Origin: Streptomyces niger
Lineage (GTDB): Bacteria; Actinomycetota; Actinomycetes; Streptomycetales; Streptomycetaceae
Length of the DNA stretch: 64,000 bases
Reading direction: 5' to 3'
Assembly (NCBI RefSeq): GCF_000718305.1
Contig: NZ_JOFQ01000010.1
Location: 131,147 to 195,146 of the forward strand
The notes beneath the pieces were generated by a model that was not told the origin of the DNA, did not search any database, and saw only the letters and a program-made list of their open reading frames with translations. A program made the position numbers and the translations under genes. Positions 42,290 to 49,517 of the stretch are shown in pieces (within the stretch, counting starts at the first letter, position 1; each line of letters starts with the position of its first letter).

Positions 42290-42522
42290 GAGGCCTCCGG
42301 GGTGTGGCGGGCTGCGGGTGCGCGGCCGGCTCACGCGAGGGGACGGAGCCGGTGCCTGAACCGTCCGCAAGCCTCCGACATGCGGGAACGGACGTCAATG
42401 CCGCCTCGCCGGTCGGCACTTGGACTTTTGCGCGCCCGTTTCGTCCTGGTGCGCATGCGTCACATCCGCATGTACGGTGCATCCGCTCCACGGTCGAGCA
42501 CACCGAACGGCGAGGAGGACGC

Positions 42523-43689
42523 ATGCGCACCCGTCCACGTACCGGCACGCTCATGACACGCGCCTGGACCCTTCCGGTACTGGCCGCCGCCGCGGTGGCC
42601 GCCGGGCTGCTGACCACCGTGCCGTACGGGAGCGCGGGCGGCGGGGGCGCGGACGACGGCGCCGCGGCCGGGCCCGCCGCCGGGCGGCTCGCGGCGGCCG
42701 GGGCACCGCGGGGCAAGGCGCGGCCGGACGCCCGGCACGTGGTGCTCGCGGTGCACGGCGGCGCCGGCACCGCGCTGCAGCGCGACGAGACCTCGCCCGA
42801 GCGGGAGAAGGCGTACCGGGACGGCCTCGCGGACGCGATACGGGCGGGCAAGAAGGTGCTGGACCGGGGCGGCGACAGCGTCTCGGCGGTCGAGGCAGCG
42901 GTCCGGTCGCTGGAGGACAATCCGCTGTTCAACGCCGGCAAGGGCGCCGTCTTCACCACCGACGCCGGGCACGAACTGGACGCGTCGATCATGCGCGGCT
43001 CGGACCTGGCGGCGGGTGCGGTCGCCGGGGTACGGCACGTCCGCAACCCGATCTCCGCGGCCCGCCTGGTGATGACGAAGTCGCCGCACGTCCTGCTGGC
43101 CGGCGAGGGTGCCGACGACTTCGCCGCCGCCCACGGGCTGCGGCCGGTGACCCAGGACTACTACTGGACGCAGGCCCGCTGGGACGCGCTGATGGCGGCC
43201 AAGAAGAAGGCGAAGGGCGCGCGGGCGTCGGGCGCCGCGCTCGCCGACGAACAGGCGAAGGGCACCGTGGGCGCGGTCGCGCGCGACGGGAAGCGCGACC
43301 TGGCGGCGGCCACCTCCACCGGCGGCCTGACCAACAAGCTGTCCGGACGGGTCGGCGACTCCCCCGTGGTCGGCGCCGGTACGTACGCCAAGAACGGCAC
43401 CGTCGCGGCCAGCGCCACCGGCGACGGCGAGATCTTCCTGCGGGGCGCCGCGACCGCGACGCTCTCGAACCTCATGGAGTTCGGCGGCAAGGACGTGGCA
43501 GCGGCGGCGTACGAGGTGCTCGTGAAGCGGCTGCCGAAGCTCGGGGGCGAGGGCGGGGTGATCGCGCTGGACGGCGAGGGCACCTTCGACGCGCCGCACA
43601 GCAGCGAGGGCATGCTGCACGCCTACCTCACCGAGGACGGCACGATCGTGACGAAGATCTTCCCGGACGAGACCCCGCCGCACACCTGA
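42523..43689 (+). CDS. Exported isoaspartyl peptidase / L-asparaginase (Ntn hydrolase T2)
   Basis: A 388-residue precursor. Residues 1-35 are a signal or anchor sequence (MTRAWTLPVLAAAAVAAGLLTTV), followed by a Gly/Ala-rich linker. The enzyme begins VVLAVHGGAGTALQ. The autocleavage site is at T248 in AKGTVGAVARD, giving the N-terminal Thr nucleophile of the beta chain, and LDASIMRGSDLAAGAVAGV and TSTGGLTNKLSGRVGDSP are family blocks. It hydrolyses isoaspartyl dipeptides or asparagine outside the cell. GAGGAGGA precedes ATG 42523. Divergent from the GH84 gene; no other link is apparent. Confidence 0.9.
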   Translation: MRTRPRTGTLMTRAWTLPVLAAAAVAAGLLTTVPYGSAGGGGADDGAAAGPAAGRLAAAGAPRGKARPDARHVVLAVHGGAGTALQRDETSPEREKAYRDGLADAIRAGKKVLDRGGDSVSAVEAAVRSLEDNPLFNAGKGAVFTTDAGHELDASIMRGSDLAAGAVAGVRHVRNPISAARLVMTKSPHVLLAGEGADDFAAAHGLRPVTQDYYWTQARWDALMAAKKKAKGARASGAALADEQAKGTVGAVARDGKRDLAAATSTGGLTNKLSGRVGDSPVVGAGTYAKNGTVAASATGDGEIFLRGAATATLSNLMEFGGKDVAAAAYEVLVKRLPKLGGEGGVIALDGEGTFDAPHSSEGMLHAYLTEDGTIVTKIFPDETPPHT

Positions 43690-43741
43690 TCCGTCCGGGT
43701 ACGGCAGGAAAGACCTGGTCGCACGGCGCGTGCCCGGTCCA

Positions 43742-43747
43742 TAGGAT
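43742..43747 (+). promoter_or_regulatory. -10 box TAGGAT, probable promoter of the leader ORF and larC
   Basis: TAGGAT is a good actinobacterial -10 hexamer; it is followed by exactly 7 bases and then the A of the ATG at 43755, the geometry of a leaderless transcript. The -35 region (around TGGTCG) is weak. Confidence 0.45.
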
Positions 43748-43754
43748 CGAGGGC

Positions 43755-43808
43755 ATGTCCGCCACGCCGCACCTCCGTCCGCCCCACCACCTGGAGGTGA
43801 CCGCATGA
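43755..43808 (+). CDS. 17-aa histidine-rich leader peptide overlapping larC
   Basis: The frame encodes MSATPHLRPPHHLEVTA and ends in TGA, which overlaps the larC ATG by 4 bases (ATGA). It contains three His and three Pro in 17 residues. The start lies 7 bases after TAGGAT, suggesting a leaderless mRNA. The larC ribosome site GGAGGTGA is inside the last codons, so larC translation could be coupled to the small peptide. Whether it is translated is not known; a role in sensing histidine or nickel supply is speculation. Confidence 0.4.
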   Translation: MSATPHLRPPHHLEVTA

Positions 43809-45037
43809 CCGCGCCCTACCGTGCCGCCTGGTTCGACGTCACCTCCGGCGTCGCCGGCGACATGCTGCTCGGCGCGCTCATCGACGCTGGGGCCGGTCCC
43901 GAAGCCGTGCAGCACGCGATCGACGCGGTGATCCCGGGCGCCGTACGGCTGACCCGGTCGTCCGTCACCCGCGCCGGGCTGCGCGCCACCCGGATCGGCG
44001 TCGAACCGCTGGCCGAGGACCATCCGCACCGGACCTGGCGCGCCATCAGGGGCCGGATCGAGGAGGCCGGGCTGCCGGGGCAGGTGGGCGACCGCGCGCT
44101 GGCGGTCTTCGGGCGGCTCGCGGCGGCGGAGGCCCGGGTGCACGGCGTGCCGGTCGAGGAGGTGCACTTCCACGAGGTCGGCGCCTGGGACTCGATAGCG
44201 GACGTGGTCGGGGTCTGTGCCGCGCTGCACGAACTCGGGGTCGCACGGATCACCGCGAGCCCGGCCGCGCTCGGCTCCGGCCGCGTCCGTACGGCCCACG
44301 GGGACCTGCCGGTGCCGGTGCCCGCCGTGCTCGAACTGGCCGCCGGCTGGGACGTGGTGGGCGGCGGCACCGGCGAACTGGCCACGCCGACCGGCATGGC
44401 GCTGGTCACCGCGCTGGCCACGGAGTGCGGCGGCCTGCCGCGGCTGCGGGCCGAGGCGACCGGGATCGGCGCGGGGACGCGGGACACCCCGGGGCGGCCG
44501 AACGTCGTACGGGTGGTGCTCGGCTCCGTCCCGGCCGCCGCGGTCGGGGCGGACGAGGAGAGCTCCGCCGTCGTCCTGGAGGCCAACGTCGACGACCTGG
44601 ACCCGCGGCTGTGGCCCGGCGTCCTCGCCTCGCTGCTGACGGCCGGCGCCTCGGACGCCTGGCTGGTGCCCATCCTGATGAAGAAGGGCCGCCCGGCGCA
44701 CACGCTGCGGGTGCTGGCGCCCCGGCAGCGGGCCGACGCGCTGCGCGACCTGATCTTCCGTGAGACCAGCACCATCGGGGTCCGCGAGTCGGCCGTACGG
44801 AAGACCGCGCTGCAGCGTACGTGGGTACGGGTCTCCGTGGCGGACGGGGCCGAGGTACCGGTCAAGGTCGCACACCGCGGCGGAGTGATCGTCCAGGCCA
44901 CCCCCGAGTTCGAGGACGTCGCCGCACTCGCCGCGGAACGGGGCCTGCCCGCCGCCGCCCTGCTGGACGCGGCGGTCGCCGCGGCGGTGGCGCACGGCCT
45001 GGTACCGGGAGCGGCGCTGCCGGAGGCGCCGGGCTAG
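43805..45037 (+). CDS. larC: LarC, nickel pincer cofactor cyclometallase (nickel insertion)
   Basis: A 410-residue LarC/DUF111 protein. It inserts nickel into the pyridinium dithiocarboxylate cofactor of lactate racemase, using CTP. Blocks: WFDVTSGVAGDMLLGALIDAG, VEEVHFHEVGAWDSIADVVG (His-rich metal region), GSGRVRTAHGDLPVPVPAVLEL, TGELATPTGMALV, and VLEANVDDLDPRLWP with LIFRETSTIGVRE in the C-terminal half. In lactobacilli larC is split by a programmed frameshift; here it is one uninterrupted frame. GGAGGTGA precedes ATG 43805. The gene is convergent with larB, larE and larA. Confidence 0.95.
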   Translation: MTAPYRAAWFDVTSGVAGDMLLGALIDAGAGPEAVQHAIDAVIPGAVRLTRSSVTRAGLRATRIGVEPLAEDHPHRTWRAIRGRIEEAGLPGQVGDRALAVFGRLAAAEARVHGVPVEEVHFHEVGAWDSIADVVGVCAALHELGVARITASPAALGSGRVRTAHGDLPVPVPAVLELAAGWDVVGGGTGELATPTGMALVTALATECGGLPRLRAEATGIGAGTRDTPGRPNVVRVVLGSVPAAAVGADEESSAVVLEANVDDLDPRLWPGVLASLLTAGASDAWLVPILMKKGRPAHTLRVLAPRQRADALRDLIFRETSTIGVRESAVRKTALQRTWVRVSVADGAEVPVKVAHRGGVIVQATPEFEDVAALAAERGLPAAALLDAAVAAAVAHGLVPGAALPEAPG

Positions 45038-45103
45038 CAAGGGGTCGGCAGCACAGGATGTGGGGCGCGGGGGCCGGACGCCGGTGGTGTCGTGGGGCGG
45101 CCG

Positions 45104-45853
45104 TCAGAACGGTGCGGCTATCTGGGCCGCCAGGTGGCCCGCGCCGTAGCCGTTGTCGATGTTGACGACCGCGACGCCCGGGGCGCAGGCGTTGAGCATG
45201 GCCAGCAGCGGGGCGAGGCCGCCGAAGGCGGCGCCGTACCCGACGGAGGTCGGCACGGCCACGACCGGCGCCGCGACCAGCCCCGCCACGACGCTGGGCA
45301 GCGCGCCGTCCATGCCCGCGACGACCACGACGGCCCGCGCGGAGCGCAGCAGGTCGAGCTTGCCGAGGACCCGGTGCAGCCCGGCCACGCCCACATCCGC
45401 CACGAACTCGGTCTCCCGGCCGAGGTAGGCGGCGGTGAGCAGCGCTTCGCGGGCCACGGGAAGGTCGGAGGTGCCGGCGCAGACCACGGTCACCTTGCCG
45501 CCGACCGCGGGCGGCTCCGCCGGTGGCCAGGCGAGCAACCGGGCCACCGTGTCGTGCCGGGCGTCGGGCAGTTCGGCCAGTACCGCCTTGGCGTGCGCGT
45601 CGTCGGCCCGGGTGAAGAGGGTGACGGGCGGTGGGGAGTCCGGGCCGTCCGCCTCTGCCCCCGGCTCGGCGCCGCCCCGGGGGTACCGGTGGCGTACCGC
45701 GGCGGCGATGGCGGCGACCTGGGCCGGCGTCTTGCCCTCGCAGTAGACGGCCTCGGGGTAGCCGCGCCGCGCGGCCCGGTCGTGGTCCAGCTCGGCGACG
45801 CCCGCGAGCGTGGCGTCCACGAGGTCCGGTACGCCGTCGGACGCGGTGGTCAT
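45104..45853 (-). CDS. larB: LarB, pyridinium-3,5-biscarboxylate mononucleotide synthase
   Basis: A 249-residue LarB (AIR-carboxylase-like). It carboxylates and hydrolyses nicotinic acid adenine dinucleotide as the first step of nickel-pincer cofactor synthesis. The N-terminal helix GYPEAVYCEGKTPAQVAAI bears the conserved Tyr-Cys-Glu-Gly-Lys; the core has VVCAGTSDLPVAREAL, VVVAGMDGALPSVVAGLV, AVPTSVGYGAAFGGL and VVNIDNGYGAGHLAA, all as expected. ATG 45853 overlaps the larE stop by 4 bases, so it is co-translated with larE. Last gene of the larA-larE-larB minus-strand run. Confidence 0.95.
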   Translation of the reverse strand: MTTASDGVPDLVDATLAGVAELDHDRAARRGYPEAVYCEGKTPAQVAAIAAAVRHRYPRGGAEPGAEADGPDSPPPVTLFTRADDAHAKAVLAELPDARHDTVARLLAWPPAEPPAVGGKVTVVCAGTSDLPVAREALLTAAYLGRETEFVADVGVAGLHRVLGKLDLLRSARAVVVVAGMDGALPSVVAGLVAAPVVAVPTSVGYGAAFGGLAPLLAMLNACAPGVAVVNIDNGYGAGHLAAQIAAPF

Positions 45854-46713
45854 GGCCCCTCCGTGACGCCCACCAGCGGCAGCGTGAACGCGCCCGACTG
45901 GATGCCGGCAAGATCGACGGCGACCATGCGGAAGCCGGCCGCGCGGACCGCGCTCAGCACCGCCTCGCGCAGCTCGTCGGAGGCGGCCCGGGCGAGCTCC
46001 GCGACCGGCAGCTCGATCCGCGCCACCTCGCCGTGGTGCCGCACCCGGCAGTCGCTGAACCCCAGCCCCCGGAGCGCCTTCTCGGCCCGCTCTATCTGGC
46101 CGAGCTTGGCGGGCGAGACCTCTTCGAAGTGCGGGATGCGGGAGGCGAGACAGGGCGCGGCGGGCTTGTCGGCGCACGGCAGCCGGAGGGCGCGGGCGAG
46201 GCGCCGTACGGCGGCCTTGTCCAGGCCCGCTTCGGCGAGCGGTCGCAGCACGCGGTGTTCGGTGGCGGCGCGGCTGCCGGGCCGGTCCGGGCGGCGGGCG
46301 TCGTCGGCGTTCTCCCCGTACGCGACGGCCACCAGGCCGTGCTCGGCGGCGATCTCGTCCGAGATCCTGGTGAACAGCTCGTCCTTGCAGTGGAAGCAGC
46401 GGTCGGGCCCGTTGGCGCGGTACGCCGACGACTCCCCCTCGTACGTGGTGACCTCGACGACCCGGGCGCCGATGAACGCGGCCACTTCGTGGGCGCCGGC
46501 GCGCTCGTCGGCGGCGAGGCTCGGTGAGACGCCGAGGACCGCGACGACCCGCTCGGCGCCGAGCGCCCGTACGGCGAGGGCGAGCAGCAGCGAGGAGTCC
46601 ACGCCGCCGGAGAAGGCGACGCCGAGCGGGGCGGCGCCGCGCAGCAGTGCGGCGACCGCGTCGGCTGCTTCGGCGTCCGCGCCCGCGAGTTCCGGAAGCT
46701 GACCACCTGTCAT
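45850..46713 (-). CDS. larE: LarE, pyridinium dithiocarboxylate sulfur transferase
   Basis: A 287-residue ATP pyrophosphatase-type sulfur transferase converting the cofactor's carboxylates to thiocarboxylates. The PP-loop is VAFSGGVDSSLLL; RCFHCKDELF and LPCADKPAAPCLASRIP carry the conserved Cys residues, one being the sulfur donor or an iron-sulfur ligand. ATG 46713 has GGAGGAG 6 bases upstream; an in-frame GTG at 46743 also has AGAGGAG 5 bases upstream, so two starts compete. It sits between larA and larB; a duplicated 14-base segment occupies the gap to larA. Confidence 0.93.
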   Translation of the reverse strand: MTGGQLPELAGADAEAADAVAALLRGAAPLGVAFSGGVDSSLLLALAVRALGAERVVAVLGVSPSLAADERAGAHEVAAFIGARVVEVTTYEGESSAYRANGPDRCFHCKDELFTRISDEIAAEHGLVAVAYGENADDARRPDRPGSRAATEHRVLRPLAEAGLDKAAVRRLARALRLPCADKPAAPCLASRIPHFEEVSPAKLGQIERAEKALRGLGFSDCRVRHHGEVARIELPVAELARAASDELREAVLSAVRAAGFRMVAVDLAGIQSGAFTLPLVGVTEGP

Positions 46714-46742
46714 GTGCGACTCCTCCGCATCACTCTTCGTCA

Positions 46743-46772
46743 CGGCTGCTCCTCTGCACGGCTGCTCCTCAT
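46743..46772. repeat. Tandem duplication of a ribosome-site segment between larA and larE
   Basis: CACGGCTGCTCCTC occurs at 46741-46754 and again at 46757-46770 (plus strand). On the minus strand each copy reads GAGGAGCAGCCGTG, a ribosome site followed by a GTG. The downstream copy provides the alternative LarE start at 46743. Confidence 0.6.
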
Positions 46773-48067
46773 TTCGCGCGCAGCCGGTGCAGGATCTCGC
46801 CCGCGTGCGGGACGACCAGGGTGTCCGGGTCGGCGGCGAAGGCGGCGGGGTCGATCTCCGCCGGATCGAGGTGGTTCAGATTCGCGGCGCGCACCACGTC
46901 CTCGGGGATGCCGGTGGCGAGCGTGACCGTGACCCGGCAGCGCTCCTCGCCGGTCTCCGCGTCGTACGTGCCCGCGCCGCGCAGGTGCGTGGAGTGCGCC
47001 AACACGCCCCAGTGCAGGTGCCGGAACCGGTCCCACTGCTTGGTGAAGTAGTCACGGCAGTGGTAGCCGATGTCGGCGATCTCCGGGTGCATGGCGGAGA
47101 GCTGCGTGATGTGCGGCGCGTGGAGGATGACCTCGCCGCCGTCGGCGACCACCGGCTCCAGCTTGTAGAAGCCCTTCGCCGCGGTCCAGATGTCGTCGTA
47201 CTTCTCGGGCATGAGCGACAGCACGCGCCGCACGGGGGCGTCCAGGTAGCGGACGTGGGTCTCGGCGGAGACCTCGGCCGCGGCGGCCCAGGCCGCTTCC
47301 GGCGTGCCGTACGCCAGCGAGTGCAGCGCGTCCGTGCCCGACCGGACGACGGCGCAGAGGGCGAGGCGTCGGCCGGGGATGAGCGCCGCGGCCTCGTCGA
47401 TGAGGGCGCGTACGGGGGTGATGCCGCGGGTGCCGATGATGTCGGCGCTGGTGATGAGCGCGCCGAGCCAGTGCGAGAGGTCGATGATCTCGGCACCCGC
47501 GACGCCGGGGAAGAAGTACTTGTTGCCGCCGGAGAAGCCGACGACCTCGTGCGGGAAGACGGGGCCGAGCACGAGGGTGACGTCGTGGTCGACGACGGCG
47601 CGGTTCAGCCGGACGTCGACCGCCTGGTGCAGCAGCCCGCCGGACAGCTCGCCGACCCGGTCGGCGGAGATCGTGCCGAGCGAGACGAAGGTGTTCGGGT
47701 CCCACCACTCGTGGTTCCGCACGGTCATGCCCGGATAGCGCGCGGCGAGCCGGCCCTCCGGGTATCCCAGGTGCCGGGCCAGCCGGGGTTCGTCCATGGC
47801 GGCGTGGGTGCCCAGCGCGACCAGGACGGTCAGCCGGCTCACCCGCCCGGCGAGCGCGCCGTGCACGGCGGAGAGCAGCAGCGGCAGCGGGCAGCTGCGC
47901 GTGCCGTCGGGCACGACGACGCAGACGCTGCGCCCGTCCAGGTCCTCGTCGCCCAGCACGCCCGCCACGAACTCCGTGACCCGCGCCTCGTCGAGGACCG
48001 TCCCGGGCCCCCCGATCCGGACGACCCCGGCCGCCACCCCGTCCTCCGGCCCCGCGTTCTCCTTCAT
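46769..48067 (-). CDS. larA: LarA, nickel-dependent lactate racemase family protein
   Basis: A 432-residue LarA. Key residues are all present with the exact spacing of the characterised enzyme: His in ALGTHAAM (H88), H173 in FPHEVVGFSGGNKYFFPG, the cofactor-attachment Lys K183 in the same block, and H199 in IIDLSHWLGA. The Lar enzymes interconvert D- and L-lactate or other 2-hydroxyacids by hydride transfer through a nickel pincer cofactor. ATG 48067 is used although its ribosome site (GGAG, 11 bases away) is weak. The maturation genes larB, larE and larC are all local. Lactate is the likely substrate because LutABC is nearby. Confidence 0.92.
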   Translation of the reverse strand: MKENAGPEDGVAAGVVRIGGPGTVLDEARVTEFVAGVLGDEDLDGRSVCVVVPDGTRSCPLPLLLSAVHGALAGRVSRLTVLVALGTHAAMDEPRLARHLGYPEGRLAARYPGMTVRNHEWWDPNTFVSLGTISADRVGELSGGLLHQAVDVRLNRAVVDHDVTLVLGPVFPHEVVGFSGGNKYFFPGVAGAEIIDLSHWLGALITSADIIGTRGITPVRALIDEAAALIPGRRLALCAVVRSGTDALHSLAYGTPEAAWAAAAEVSAETHVRYLDAPVRRVLSLMPEKYDDIWTAAKGFYKLEPVVADGGEVILHAPHITQLSAMHPEIADIGYHCRDYFTKQWDRFRHLHWGVLAHSTHLRGAGTYDAETGEERCRVTVTLATGIPEDVVRAANLNHLDPAEIDPAAFAADPDTLVVPHAGEILHRLRAK

Positions 48068-48107
48068 GGCGGAACGATCTCCGAGCACGGTCCCCCGGCG
48101 CAAGGCC

Positions 48108-48116
48108 TGTGGACAA
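48108..48116 (-). promoter_or_regulatory. DnaA box TTGTCCACA
   Basis: On the minus strand the nine bases match the Streptomyces DnaA box consensus TTGTCCACA exactly. It lies about 40 bases upstream of larA. A second copy in the same orientation is at 48134-48142. Confidence 0.55.
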
Positions 48117-48133
48117 CTCACGCGAGGAAGGGC

Positions 48134-48142
48134 TGTGGACAA
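48134..48142 (-). promoter_or_regulatory. Second DnaA box TTGTCCACA in direct repeat
   Basis: Identical to the box at 48108-48116 and part of a longer imperfect direct repeat (CTGTGGACAACTCAC on plus, 26-base period, flanked by CGCGAGG in both copies). Confidence 0.55.
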
Positions 48143-48262
48143 CTCACCGCGAGGGAGGAGGGTTCACCGGCCCGCACAAGAAGCGTGTCCGGTACCGCAT
48201 CCTGCCGTGCGAGCCGGAGCGTACCGCCGCGGCCGTCGCTCCACGCGCCGGTCATGTGGGCC

Positions 48263-48292
48263 GGCGGCCTCCCCTCCGTAGGAGAGGCCGCC
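48263..48292 (-). terminator. Hairpin downstream of the YceI gene
   Basis: GGCGGCCTC (48263-48271) pairs with 48284-48292; an inner CCT/AGG can extend the stem. It lies 22 bases after the YceI stop. Confidence 0.6.
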
Positions 48293-48314
48293 TAGCCGCG
48301 AGGTGACCGCCGCC

Positions 48315-49226
48315 CTAGTCCGGCGGGGTCGGGGTGTCCGGGCTGCGGTACATGGCCTGGAGGTCCAGCTCCAGCTTGACCGTGGGGCCGACGACGGCGA
48401 TGCCGCGGGCGAGCATGCTGCGCCAGTTGAGGGTGTAGTCCTCGCGGTGCAGCTCGGTCTTGGCCAGGGCGGCGCAGCGCAGTTCCTCGCCGTAGCCGCC
48501 GTTGACGGCGCCGAGGTAGGTGGTGTCCAGGTTGACGGTGCGGCTGACGCCGTGCATCTCCAGGACGCCCTGCACGACCCACTTCTGGCCGCCCTTGTGA
48601 ATGAAGCGGGTGGAGGCGAAGTGCAGGTACGGGTAGTTCTCGACGTCCAGGAAGTCCGCCGAGCGCAGGTGGCCGTCCCGGGTGTTGTTGCCGGTGTTGA
48701 TGCTCGCGGCCTCGATGCGTACCTCGATGCGCGAGTCGGCCATGTCCGGCGCGACCCGGATGCCGCCCTGGAAGCGGGTGAAGCGGCCGTGCACGTTGGC
48801 CATGCCGACGTGCTTGGCGATGAACCGGATCGCGGTGTGCGGCGGGTCGAAGAGCCAGGTGCCGGGCTGGGGCAGCTCGGGCGGCTCGGAAGACTCCAGC
48901 CGGATCTGGGAGAGCGGCAGGGTCTCGCCCTCGCGGACGTCGATGGTCTGCCGGTTCGGCTGCAGTCCGTCGGCGGAGACCAGGACGCTGTACCGGCCGA
49001 CGGGCAGCGTCACGAAGAACAGACCGTACGGGTCGGTCGTCAGCTTCGCCACCACCTGCCCGCCGTGCGCCGAGGTGACGACGACCTCGGCCTGGGGCAG
49101 AGGCTCCCCGAGCGGGTCGAGCACCTCACAGTTGAAGGCACCCGCACCCGGGGGGACGGGATGCAGGAGGCCGGCTCCGCGCGGACCACGGGCGGCCCGC
49201 TTCCTCCGGAGCAGTGCGATGGGCAT
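48315..49226 (-). CDS. YceI-family lipid-binding protein with N-terminal carboxypeptidase-regulatory-like domain
   Basis: A 303-residue protein. Residues about 30-110 are a small beta-sandwich (VLDPLGEPLPQAEVVVTSAHGG, DPYGLFFVTLPVGRYSVLVSADG) of the carboxypeptidase-regulatory type. Residues about 120-295 are YceI: WLFDPPHTAIRFIAKHVGMANVHGRF, RSADFLDVENYPYLHFAST, KWVVQGVLEMHGVSRTV. YceI proteins bind isoprenoid or other long lipids in a barrel. No signal peptide is visible, so it is probably cytosolic. ATG 49226; AAAGGTGA upstream. A perfect 15-base palindrome 29 bases before the start suggests repressor control. Confidence 0.87.
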   Translation of the reverse strand: MPIALLRRKRAARGPRGAGLLHPVPPGAGAFNCEVLDPLGEPLPQAEVVVTSAHGGQVVAKLTTDPYGLFFVTLPVGRYSVLVSADGLQPNRQTIDVREGETLPLSQIRLESSEPPELPQPGTWLFDPPHTAIRFIAKHVGMANVHGRFTRFQGGIRVAPDMADSRIEVRIEAASINTGNNTRDGHLRSADFLDVENYPYLHFASTRFIHKGGQKWVVQGVLEMHGVSRTVNLDTTYLGAVNGGYGEELRCAALAKTELHREDYTLNWRSMLARGIAVVGPTVKLELDLQAMYRSPDTPTPPD

Positions 49227-49254
49227 GCCATCACCTTTCTTCGCGGTGCATGTC

Positions 49255-49269
49255 AACAAGGCCCTTGTT
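49255..49269. promoter_or_regulatory. 15-bp palindrome AACAAGG-C-CCTTGTT upstream of YceI
   Basis: Perfect 7-bp arms with one central base, 29-43 bases ahead of the YceI start. Such compact palindromes are typical MarR or TetR operators. No regulator gene of that type is adjacent. A TTGACA overlaps its edge but is too close to the start codon to serve as -35. Confidence 0.45.
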
Positions 49270-49410
49270 ACGGGGCCGTGGGAGAGGGGGGTGACGGTGA
49301 CCAGGACCGTCCCGGTGCCCACGATTTCATGCACGGCGCCCGACCGCTCACCCACCCCGCCCCATTGACCTGCGCATTTTCGGGCGGAACGGCATGAACT
49401 ACCGGGCGGC

Positions 49411-49439
49411 ACGGGGAATTCGTCCAATGAATTCTCCGT
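49411..49439. other. Inverted repeat with 11-bp arms (one mismatch) beyond the MFS gene
   Basis: ACGGGGAATTC (49411-49421) and GAATTCTCCGT (49429-49439) pair with one mismatch around a 7-base loop, about 80 bases past the MFS stop at 49518. It may act as a weak terminator or as a regulatory site; the remainder of 49270-49517 shows nothing recognisable. Confidence 0.35.
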
Positions 49440-49517
49440 ATCCGGCGCTCGCCGCACCGCCATTGATCAGCACACTGAGCGCCGGCCCGGAACATTCACC
49501 TTCCGTACACCGTTTTG

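Noticed and set aside
48109..48306. 65-codon plus frame between larA and YceI
   Set aside because: Starts inside a DnaA box with no ribosome site and ends in the YceI terminator.
49251..49256. TTGACA as -35 of the YceI promoter
   Set aside because: Only about 25 bases from the start codon, too close to leave room for a -10 and transcription start.
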